In this document: in pieces, positions 55,301 through 64,000 of the stretch
How positions within the stretch are numbered: the first letter of the stretch is position 1
Layout: every line of letters starts with the position of its first letter
Assembly: GCF_037392515.1 (NCBI RefSeq)
Contig: NC_090280.1
Span: forward strand, 74,450,504 to 74,514,503
From: Haliotis asinina
Taxonomy: Eukaryota; Mollusca; Gastropoda; Lepetellida; Haliotidae
Direction of reading: 5' to 3'
DNA length: 64,000 nucleotides
Notes under the pieces: model-generated
Databases searched by the model: none
Told to the model about the DNA's origin: nothing
What the model saw: only the letters and a program-made list of their open reading frames with translations
Program-made: the position numbers and the translations under genes

Positions 55301-58300
55301 GCTATGAGCACTATCTTCTATCAACTGTGTCATATGGTGAACAAAGTTGCCAACTGTGATCTGTTCACTGTCATTATCTTTCACATACTCCATCACTTTC
55401 ATGAAGGCCTTAGCGCGACTGGAATTTACAGAGTGAGAGTGCATTTCTGCTTTTGGTATTTGACGGCCAGTTTGAAAGTTAACATTGCATGGTTGATGAC
55501 GCAATGCATCTGCAGCTGGTAAATCATTCACTGACTCAAGCTTTCCTTCAACAACCTGAGCCCATTTATCACCACGTTCCAGACATATTTTCTGGATGGT
55601 GCTTTGAAATTCTAACGTTCTGACAGGGTGTATTTCATAGGACCTCTTCTTCCCTGACAGACGTGCATATTGTCGACAGAACAAACTATGTTCAAAAGAG
55701 ACAAAGCTTGATATTTTGGAACGTGTTGGTCACTTGAATCACTAAAAGGCGGATGTTGGGAAAGACTCTGTCTTATCACGTTTGGATTGGTATACGTCTT
55801 TTTTTGATTTTTTGATGAACAACTTGGCCAGCTTGAAGAAGCAAAGGGTCGACATGTGCTGAACTTGCTGAATTAATTCCATCGCAGCCTTTGTTCCTCA
55901 AAATTACAGTGGGCTTTTCGATTAAGGTTAAGACTGCATATAATGCATTTCTCCGTCGATGCTTTAAAATATCTGAAAATGGAATAAATGAATTTTATCA
56001 TATAACTGAGAGTGAAATACATGTACAAATCATCTATTGGCTAAAGTGATGATAAAATGTATCTTCATTTTACATCAAGAAAAGACACATATCCACTTGT
56101 AACTATTTCATTATAAATAGTGCTTTGAATTATGTAAAAAAAAGTAATAAAAGACAACACCTCCTTCCGTAGATGAATATGACATAAATGATCCCTTACC
56201 GGTAGAACAAGCATCCATTAATGTCAGCTTTCCCTTTTTGACAGAAGTGATCACGACTGCAAAATAACAAAAATGCCATGTATTTCCATGCAAGTCTGTT
56301 TGACACTTATTTATATATTCTCTTGTGTGTTTTTTGTCACGTGTACTGTAACGTTTTACGAGAAAATGGGCTTTTTACTGAACTGAAAGCAATAGTGAAC
56401 ATTTTAGATGCATTATGGCCTAAACGGGCTTCTATAGATTTTTTTCTTCACCAGAATCACCCCTTGAAAATGTCAATATTTTATGTCACATAGCAACAAT
56501 TAAGCATTATTATGTATAAGATGTCTACAGTTTCTGGCAATACTTCCAAAAACCCATTTCTAAGCTCCATGGATGGAGTGTTGTGAATCTGAGAAGGGCT
56601 ATATGCAAAAAAAACAAAAAAAACTCAAATGCCATAAACATCAAGTACCAACTTTGGGTAGCTGGCAGTTTAGGAAGCCTATTATTTGCTCATCAACAAC
56701 AAAATCAATTGATCCGCCAATCATAATGTTTTCTGAAATCTGATATTTGCTTAATGACGGCTACACTTACTACACGTGATGTTTGTCTTTGATCGTATCA
56801 GGTGTATTTCTGAAAATCGGTGTGTGGTGCGCTGGAAGGGTCAACGTAATCACGTAAACAGCCATGTATACATTAGAATATAAGTGTCAATATGGGAGTT
56901 GAAAAGATGTTGCAATACTTTTTTCAGTGTGTATGTAACACTTGAAAGTGATTATATTTACCACTGAATATTTGCTACTACCATCACAATCTACACCCGA
57001 GACGGCTTTTACTCGTTGTGGCGTGACTCCCCCGATGGGCACTCTTACTAGAAAACGAACTGCTTTTACATAATAGACTGAAACTTAAATATTGCAGGTG
57101 AAGTCCGTGTTAAAACATCTGGGTGGACGGACCCTGTTCCGACGGGAGGAAAGGCTGATACAGCATCGGGGTTGAAGTACATGAAAATACAAGTCCTCGA
57201 AACTGAACACAAAGGAAATGTGATCGACGTCATTCACACACCACTGAAAGGTTTGGACTTCAAATACGATAACAATTTCGACCTGGATACACCTATCCAT
57301 CTCCCCAATAAGTATGGCCTTTATGTTGTCCTCCTGGAGGTACATGACACGGCTGGAAATATCCAATCTGTTCGTCGTTTGGTTCTGTATGACAACTCCT
57401 CCAAACTGATGACAGACTCCACGAAACCACTTCAGGTTGTGTCAGCGACACTGAAATCAGGGTACAAGTGGCAGACAAACCTGGGACCTGTATGTACGGA
57501 CTGGAAAGGCCGTTACTACAATGATAAAATGAGGGACAATAATCTTCTGGAGCCGGTGCGTCCTCAAGTAGAAGTGGCATCTGGCTATGACCAAACTGTT
57601 GGAATACTTCCTGTTTCTGGGACTCCTAATGTCGATGGCATCGTCGAGGCAAAGTATTCCGTATCTGTTGATCATGGTGTCAGGTCAAGCTACGACTTGG
57701 TTCCCAAATTCATCAACCAGTCACTTTGCATCTCCCCCAAGCTGCTGGATGGCCAAACGTATAATATTTCAATAAGGCTTAAAGACATTGTTAACAACTA
57801 TGTGGAGGAATCGGTGCGTGTCTACATTGACTCTACTGTTCCCGACATATCCAACATGTGGCTCGTGAAGAATGGAAAGAAGCAGGTGTATGTCCATGCC
57901 AGCCTCGATCTTTCTACCATGGTGCTCCAGTTTGATGTCAGTGATCCTCACAGCGGCATTGTGTATGTAGAGTGGTATCTTGGTACCAAAGACTCGTCAG
58001 ACGACCTTGGTCATGGTGTACTGCCAGTTACAAAACTGAAAGAAAAGGTAATTATGAATTATAGTTTTTGAGTTTATTATGCCTATGCATGCATGTCCGA
58101 TATGTAGTTCAAAATGTTGGAACTTTGGGCTTTTTAAACTTCCTTTTGTTTCATGACCCTTTACTCTTTAACATTACACAGTATACTTTTATTCATCATT
58201 CATTTCTATATGTTATATATTTTGTTTGCAGTCATGTCCATCCTCTATCAACTGCTATTGTCCATCCATTGGAGAGTGTCAGTTTCACAACTATACCGTA

Positions 58301-61300
58301 AAGCTAAATGCCCTTGTGGCAAACAAGACCAATCAAGCTCAACATAACCAACCCTTCTTCTTCACGGTCATGTCAACAAACGGAGCTGGCTTGAAGAACA
58401 TCGACCACTTGGACATCCTCGTAGACACCTCCCCTCCTGAAGCAGGGATCGTTAACGAAGGAGCAAAGGACGGACCTGATGTGGACTACACAAGTGAAGA
58501 TACTGTACTGGTCAACTGGGCAGGGTTTATTGACCACGAAAGTGGCATCAGCCATTACCTAGTCAGCCTGAGCCAGAAATGTCTGACACTTGATGACATG
58601 AAAACCATTACTGACGTGATTAGAATTCCAGGAAGCATCAATACAGCACAGTTTAGAATTCGTGAAGAGATGACGAAATATCATGTCACAGTTGTTGCCT
58701 TCAATGCTGCCCTTAGTCCTTCAAAAGCCGCCTGTTCTGATGGGGTAATCAGGGATAACTCACCTCCATCGGTATACAATGTCATCCTGAGATCGGCAAA
58801 GACATCAAAGGAACACGTCGCGTGCCTGAATGGGGCTCTTTGGCTTGTCAAAAGAAATCTAACATTACAGCTGTTTCAGAATACCAGTGAATGTTCACAG
58901 AGATGCAATTTAATCTCCGCATCAACCTTTGCCGACATACTGCCCAAGATTAACACCATTTTGAATGATACTGAAATGGCCAACAGCCTCTGTAGACATC
59001 TTCCATCTTTAGAAGATTCGGTGACCTTTCTTCCATCAGACAAGATAGACCTGCACTGGAACTGCACAGAGAATGAAAGCCAGATACAAGATTTCTCAGT
59101 AGGATTTGGTTCAGACAAGACAACGGTTCATGACCCAGATATTCTGGACTATGCATCCAGTAAAGGACGCCACTCATTTAAAATTAACCATGCTGGCTTT
59201 TCTGGAAAGAACATGTTCTACATTTTTCTGAAGGCAGTTAATAAAGCTGGACTGACTTCAGTTGTGACTTTTGGGCCAGTGATGATCGACAATACACCGC
59301 CTGTTGTTAATGAGGTGATAACACCAATGGCTGGAGGCGATTTTGTCACTATTACATGGAACAATGTGACATTCACAGATTCAGAGCAACAGGATTCCGA
59401 ATTTACAGTTTTGTACAGAATTGGTAAGTTCTTAAAAACACTACTAGTTGTTCTTTTTTTTAAAACAAAAAAAAATAATCTGTGTTTTCGTTCAGTTAAT
59501 CTTTGATGGTAACTCAGACAAACCAACGACGATTGTTTTGATGTGATTTTGATGACGGTTTCTGTTATTATTATTATTGGAAACAATGCTTTTAATTCTG
59601 TTTTAGTGCACGATGGAAATCACGTGACACCTATACTCCAAACGCCGAAGCACGTCACAAAAGCCTGTGAGATTCAAGGCTACGCTGGTTGCCTCAGATA
59701 TCCTCTTGAAAGACTAAAAGAGATGGACTCGGAGCTCAACAAACCATTTATCTTTGAACTGTATGTGTACAATTCAGCTGGTCATTTCACTGTTGTCAAC
59801 ACAGAGGGGATTACGGTACCATCGAGATTCCCACCAGGACATGGCCTAGTCTATGACATTGACCCAATGGATGCTAATGGGAAGTATGATGTTGACTTTC
59901 ACTCCACACTAAATAAGTGTTGTGTCAAGTGGAACGGCTTCCGTCATCACAGGGATATCCAGTTTGAAGTGGCCCTAGGGTCTGCTGTAAATGGAAGTGA
60001 CATTAGTCCATTCAGATTTGTTAATGGTACGAGTTTATGCATATCTTCAACAAGCATCAAGCCACGTGTCAAGTATTATGCTACAATAAGAGCAACATGT
60101 TCTGGTGGAACATCATATGCTTCATCTGACGGTTTCATCATAATTGATCAACCAAATGATGACCAATTTGTCTTTGAAATATTTGATGGAGTATCGTGTG
60201 ACATGGACATTTCTGCCATTTCTGAATTGGTCCCAGAAACAGATGTAAGTTCAGACATCAATATAACGAGGACATACTTTCCATCTGTATCTCTCGGTAT
60301 AGGACAGAAATATCTTGTTAAGTTTGAACATTCCCTCAATGGCACACTAATGTCGGATGACGTTTTCTTTGTGTCAAAATCTAACACTGCTGGGAAGATT
60401 CAAGATCTGGACACGTATGAATTTGTTCCTTTTACACGTCGTCCTCGGTTCTACTCTACCAATACTACTGATGACATTTGCAACTCAACCATCCGCATGT
60501 GCTCACTGGACATTGACTACACGTTGTCTAAGAACAAAGTGTCATGTTTCTGGAAATATGCAGGTGCATGGAAAGTGCTTACAACCCATTTTGAAGCTGC
60601 TCTCAAAGAAAGAATGCACTGCACGAACAGTACGCAGTGTTATAAAACAGTTTCAACTATGTCTGTAAGCGGTGGAACCAACTATGCAGACTTCACTAAT
60701 ATAGTCCTCGAAGAAGGCAAGGTATACCAAGTGTTCGTGAGGCCCTGTTTTGACACTGTGTGTTCAGAATGGAAATTTTCAGATGGCGTTAAAGTTCTTC
60801 ATGGACTGCCAAGAATATCAATGACAGCATCCTTAAACAACAGAGCCACATCAGCTTGTCATGCTGTGACAATTCATGTTGATAACACCGAATGTGAAGA
60901 AGAACCAGGAGATTTAAAGGCAATCATCTATCAGTGGACTGTTGTGGACAAACATAACGATACCTTAACCCCCTGGCAAACTGACCAGTCACTAGCCTTT
61001 GGAAAGGTAGTATAGTAAATATGTTTTTATATACAAATGAATGCTAACAAACTAGTTATAATAGCCCTAATGTAGTTTGCACACTGGAAATTAAGGTCAC
61101 CGTTGACCTTAACATCATCGAAAACGAGATGGCTTTCAAAAGGGGATATTGTGTCTTATTGGGCTTGGTTTGCAAAAGGAGTACCGTGTCTGATTGACTA
61201 CGTCCATATCATATTGTGTATCACAGATAATTCTTGTGACAACAGATAATTCTGCATCTTTCTTCCAGGCTGACGTCTGTCTTGAGGACCATGTTCAGTC

Positions 61301-64000
61301 ACGCAGTGTCATAAACGTATGTGTCAGAGTCACTTGTCCATCTGGACTGTCTGGTACATCTTGTAGAACTCTACGTCAGACTACGAATCTCAGGAACCAG
61401 CCTGTTGAAGCGAACCAAAAAGATCTTCCGAAAATTATGAAAATGATGGAAATGCTGCAATTTTCCAATCTTCCCTCCTTTGATACTGACAGTGCCGAGT
61501 CTGACATTAAGCTGGCGGGTGCAATGCATGGATTAGAGGGCTTGAGGTCCACTTGGTACTTGATGACAGATCCGTACATTCCCAGTGACTGTAAATCTGA
61601 CGACAAATGTATCACCAGTGTGCAAAAAGAAGGACCAGTTGCTAAGTTTCATGGTACACATTTACTGGATGGTGTAACATATTATGTATGCATCCAAAAC
61701 AATAACACAGGATTAACAATGTCAGAATATGGAGATGGTGTTGTCATAGATGATCAACCGCCTATAAAGGGAGATGTTTGGGTGCTGAACCAACAGAATG
61801 GATTCCTTACCGAAACGGATGTTCTAGTGATGGATTGGTCAGGTTTCAGGGACCATAAATCCATGGACAGTACCCCTGAGTCAGGCATAACCCACTTCTC
61901 ATGTGCCATAGGTAGGTTCATTTGTTGTGTTATAAAATGTAAAGATTCGTTTGAGCATACTCACTTTGTTTGCTCACTTATACAAGTGAGCAGAGGTAAT
62001 CTTTGACAAAGTTTTCCACTGGTCAAGCACAAGGTATAGTGTTCGACAGCAAAATCGAAACACCAATAGGTGAGTTATATAGCTCTGTTCAATAACATTG
62101 ACACAGCAATTCCATAACCACTGATCTATACATATATGTCCCCATTTCCATGGATTCCAGGTTCCTATCCAGGGGGACAGGATGCTATGGCTTTCACAAA
62201 TGTTGGCTTTTTACATCATGCACACCTTTGGAACATAACGTTGGTGAATGGGAAAACCTATTATGCAACTGTCAAAGGTACGTAAAGAATGTATCCATAC
62301 ACACTATCCGAAAACAATTATCTTGTTTCTAAAATTAACGGGCAAAATTTATAAATTCATTCAGGTTCATCTATACAACACGTTATTTTTCTCTAATAAC
62401 AACATGATGACTGTTGTTTGGTTCATTGTGATAGACTGGAAAAGCCGGGTATGTCAAAGCAAACAATTGCTATATTTTAGATGATATTTCAGCTTATGAC
62501 CGACTTGGGCACTCAACATCGGCAACGTCAGACGCTGTTCTGGTTGACGTTACACCACCAGAGACAGGAGACATTTTCATTGGCAACACACTGGATAGCC
62601 ACAGCGTGGTGTCAGTAGACAGGGTGACTGTTCACTGGACGGGATTCAAAGATCCCGAGTCTGGCATCCTTTCAACGTACCTAGCCATAGGGTCGACCAT
62701 CACTGGAACACTGTCACCTTTCACGGAATATGCAGGAACATTCGCAGACATCCACATGAATGGATTGATAGACGGTCATGAGTACTTTGCAAAACTAATG
62801 GTACTTTTGTCATTGAAATCCACTTACTCATTCTAATTAAGTTTACGCTTACAAAAGTAACTACAGAAATCGATGATGTAACACAAATCGTGGATTTGCT
62901 TTCCTATATAATGACGAGGTGCTTGAACTAGAGACCACTTTCTCACTTCATATAACACCAACACTATTGACAGGATAGATCAGTAATCTGCCGCCAACAT
63001 GAGCGTCGTAGTGTATACGTTCGTTGCAATGTGTGTTTAGATAACCAATCGAGCTGGCTTGACTTCTACAGCAGTGTCCAACACCTTCACCGTGGACTCG
63101 TCACCACCTACTCGAGGTGTTGTTGCTGATGGTGAAGATACAAACAAGGTACTTTTCTGCACTGATAAATGGTACTGTTGGGTTCCACATTTCTATGCAA
63201 AATTATTTTTGGAAAGATTGGAAGAATTTAATTGTTTTAACACACTTCCAAATTTCTTCAGGTTGAGTTAGACTACCAGGGCTACACTGACAGGTACGTT
63301 TGTCACTGGTCTGGATTTGATGATCCACACTCTGGGTTGTCCTCTTTCCGCGTTAGCCTTGGGACGCAGCCGTACCTGGATGATGTTGAGACAGAAACGC
63401 ATACAGGATTAGGAACAGGTATATAGAGAGTCAAACAAAGATGAAAATTATGGGTATTTAATTTTAGCATTCCTGATGGATTGTTGCATTTGAAAATTGA
63501 TTTTTACATAGTCAGATAATTAACTCATGTTAAGAATGTTTAATTGGCAAACAACATAATGTATAAGGAATCTGTTAGTTCTGAGAATAACAAAGTTCCT
63601 TTTATTCCAGCAATGTCATGGACTGGAGACTTGCCAATCGGGGTGAAACTCTACTGCAGTGTTGAGGCTTGTAACCGTGCAGGTCTCTGCTCTAAGAGTG
63701 CATCCGACGGGATCATCCTCGACAATTCTCCTCCTGTTCCTGGCGTTGTCTTTGTTGGATATGACGGGCATCATCGCAAATATCACGGACATGCGTAATT
63801 ATGTTCAATATTGTGTTATATGGAGAGTCAACGTTGTAATGGAGTGTTCAGAATTATCTCCGAATCCGTATGTACTTCATATGCATACTGAATCGTTCAT
63901 GTTCATGTTATATCCCAAGATGTGCTCATTTTACATTACTTATAATTGGATTTCAGTTCCACTCTTACTGCTCGATGGTTTGGATTTGAGGACCCGGAGA
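45463..64000 (+). CDS. Gene C: EMI / EGF / FN3-like giant secreted protein, 5' part (19 exons seen, continues beyond window)
   Basis: Exons: 45463-45536, 46389-46496, 47418-47494, 47646-47753, 48762-48836, 48958-49086, 49342-49602, 50086-50224, 50519-50733, 57098-58047, 58232-59423, 59607-61006, 61269-61911, 62161-62277, 62493-62800, 63041-63148, 63262-63418, 63611-63794, 63957 to the window end. All junctions are GT-AG and in phase, giving about 2,096 codons so far. The ATG at 45463 starts a signal peptide (MRSWTSIVFWVVYICSSAEG). Order: EMI domain (about 25-84), EGF (about 87-122), a second cysteine-rich EGF-like part (about 148-190), two related cysteine modules (about 191-395), then FN3-like modules as in gene A. 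Probably an extracellular adhesion or matrix protein. Long introns contain SINEs and, at 50734-57097, a DNA-transposon remnant. The start of exon 48762 may be off by one base. Confidence 0.85.
46144..46345 (-). repeat. SINE family 2, diverged
   Basis: GAGAGTGAGTGACTGAATGA, then CAATCCAGTGATCAACACCA and GCCGCCTCTAACGACAAGCA. It lies in the gene C intron 45537-46388. Confidence 0.6.
46602..46830 (-). repeat. SINE family 2
   Basis: ATTAGTTTTGCACCGCGCTC, AGCAATATTCCACCTATTTA, CACTCCAATGATCAACATCA. It lies in the gene C intron 46497-47417. The rest of that intron shows nothing recognisable. Confidence 0.65.
47646..49086 (+). other. Gene C EGF-like modules
   Basis: Exon 47646-47753 is a symmetric 1-1 exon encoding one six-cysteine EGF module: ICYGKDNTNGACNQRGSC, then VAPNKCSCRTGYTGLQC. 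Exons 48762-48836 and 48958-49086 give EQCLDARGDPEHSIWW and then LTCSWKNQWCWPGDC, TSCKCRTGFVKKDGGSSYTK. The latter is an EGF-like fold with an unusual WCWPGDC loop. Confidence 0.8.
49342..50733 (+). other. Gene C cysteine modules before the FN3-like array
   Basis: Exons 49342-49602, 50086-50224 and 50519-50733. The first reads LLTCNIGMTDAHHSIRNSTH, then GCAHEADTYVNLKP and YYLLFSRFDN. The second and third together repeat the pattern: SDCSTALSDTSPSSNLAC, then LCIYFSATGGGYFKYQNFD and QPQ-like PQHCSKLSTGHC. I do not recognise the family. They look like beta-sandwich modules with one disulfide each. Confidence 0.65.
49722..49880 (+). repeat. tRNA-headed SINE (family 1)
   Basis: GGGGTAGCCTAGTGATTGCA, CGGGTTCACGTCC (mutated B-box), AGATACAATGTGTAAAACCC, and GGAATATTGCTAATAACCTC ending CACTCACTAACTCAC. 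Confidence 0.7.
50925..51080. repeat. ~22-base tandem array (ATCTCYTACGTAGGACYTAGT)
   Basis: About seven diverged copies of a unit resembling TATCTCCTACGTAGGACTTA. Each contains the palindrome TACGTA. Confidence 0.75.
51456..51503. repeat. 24-base direct duplication
   Basis: ATTATTCGTTGGATATTGCA GATG occurs twice in a row. Confidence 0.8.
51765..51836. repeat. GT microsatellite followed by a run of G
   Basis: (TG)n from about 51768 with interruptions, pure TG at 51801-51820, then about 17 consecutive G. The G run is potentially polymorphic and hard to sequence. Confidence 0.9.
52700..55720 (-). pseudogene. Decayed DNA-transposon-type gene with C-terminal CXC motif (possibly Academ-like)
   Basis: On the - strand, in order: 55684-55256 (CRQYARLSGKKRSYEIHPV, AADALRHQPCNVNFQTG), 55150-54902, 54591-54037 (IEQVLMRSRKSTGGMTRVHG), 53712-53323 (TILIGEDTDLLVLLLYHAD), 53212-52949 and 52900-52715 (RCNCKRECESKRCSCRKHG, LKCSDACGECRG). 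The fragments are in different frames with stops between them. From memory this set is shared by a group of invertebrate transposon-derived proteins. The GEDTDLLVLL block looks like an acidic nuclease motif of the XPG/PIN kind, as reported for Academ transposons. The class is inferred. It lies in a gene C intron and is inactive. Confidence 0.6.
57098..64000 (+). other. Gene C FN3-like module array
   Basis: The same signatures as in gene A recur: IDSTVPDISNMW, SDPHSGI, VDTSPPEAGIVNEG, IDHESGISHYLVSL, IDNTPPVV, DDQPPIKGDV, TPESGI, VDVTPPETGDIF, KDPESGI, VDSSPPTRGVVADG, DDPHSGL, LDNSPPVPGVV. A cysteine-containing insertion (NVCVRVTCPSGLSGTSC) sits near 61315-61360. The first four exons are large (950-1,400 bases). 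From 62161 each module is cut into small exons with phases 1-1, 1-0, 0-0, 0-1 and 1-2. The array continues out of the window. Confidence 0.8.

Larger units (their letters stand above)
50734..57097. other. 6.4-kb intron of gene C
   Basis: The donor at 50733 (phase 1) and the acceptor at 57097 join in phase. The intron contains a 22-base-period array (50925), a direct repeat (51456), a GT/G-run (51801), an AT/GA tract (52295-52332) and a decayed transposon gene on the - strand (52700-55720). 55,720-57,097 shows no recognisable gene. A small extra exon cannot be excluded. Confidence 0.6.

Overview
This is a piece of animal nuclear genome, almost certainly from a marine gastropod and most likely an abalone (Haliotis). 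It shows many short exons with GT-AG introns, conserved codon phases, AATAAA signals and about 20 copies of short interspersed repeats. These repeats carry the GTGAGTGAGTTTAG / TTTTACGCCGCACTCAGCAA signature that I know from abalone genomic sequence. The genus call is from memory, not from a search. No bacterial genes, rRNA, functional tRNA or CRISPR array were seen.

Three protein genes lie on the + strand. Gene A (279..15026, 5' end outside the window) is the last 17 exons of a very large extracellular protein. It has a long array of fibronectin-III-like modules (signatures D-x-ESGI and VD-x-TPP-x-x-G) followed by two duplicated cassettes that each end in a cadherin-like domain. Gene B (21449..33819, complete, 20 exons, about 1,454 residues) is a secreted protein with an unrecognised N-terminal part, two tandem Hedgehog-N-like domains and a Peptidase_M15_3-like domain, nearly all with their zinc ligands replaced. 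Gene C (45463 to beyond 64000, 19 exons seen) starts with a signal peptide, an EMI domain and EGF-like modules, then runs into the same type of FN3-like array as gene A. In genes A and B my exon choices keep an open frame across every junction and give totals divisible by three; in gene C the frame stays open to the window end. That is the main support for the models.

The gaps between and inside the genes are repeat-rich. From 15.2 to 21.4 kb there are SINE copies and a 600-base minisatellite. From 33.9 to 45.4 kb there is a decayed but nearly full-length non-LTR retrotransposon on the - strand (about 38.68-44.5 kb), with the 3' tail of a second copy at 35.5-35.8 kb. The 6.4-kb intron of gene C at 50.7-57.1 kb holds a decayed DNA-transposon-type gene with a C-terminal CXC cysteine motif. 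Several foldback elements sit in introns; one of them carries a decoy ORF that could be mistaken for an exon of gene B.

As a locus, two large modular adhesion-type genes flank a secreted gene of Hedgehog/DD-peptidase fold, all in one orientation. The most interesting item is gene B: three consecutive domains of the Hedgehog/M15 fold in one polypeptide, apparently made as a furin-processed, catalytically dead secreted protein with no sign of the Hint/Hog autoprocessing domain that defines Hedgehog.
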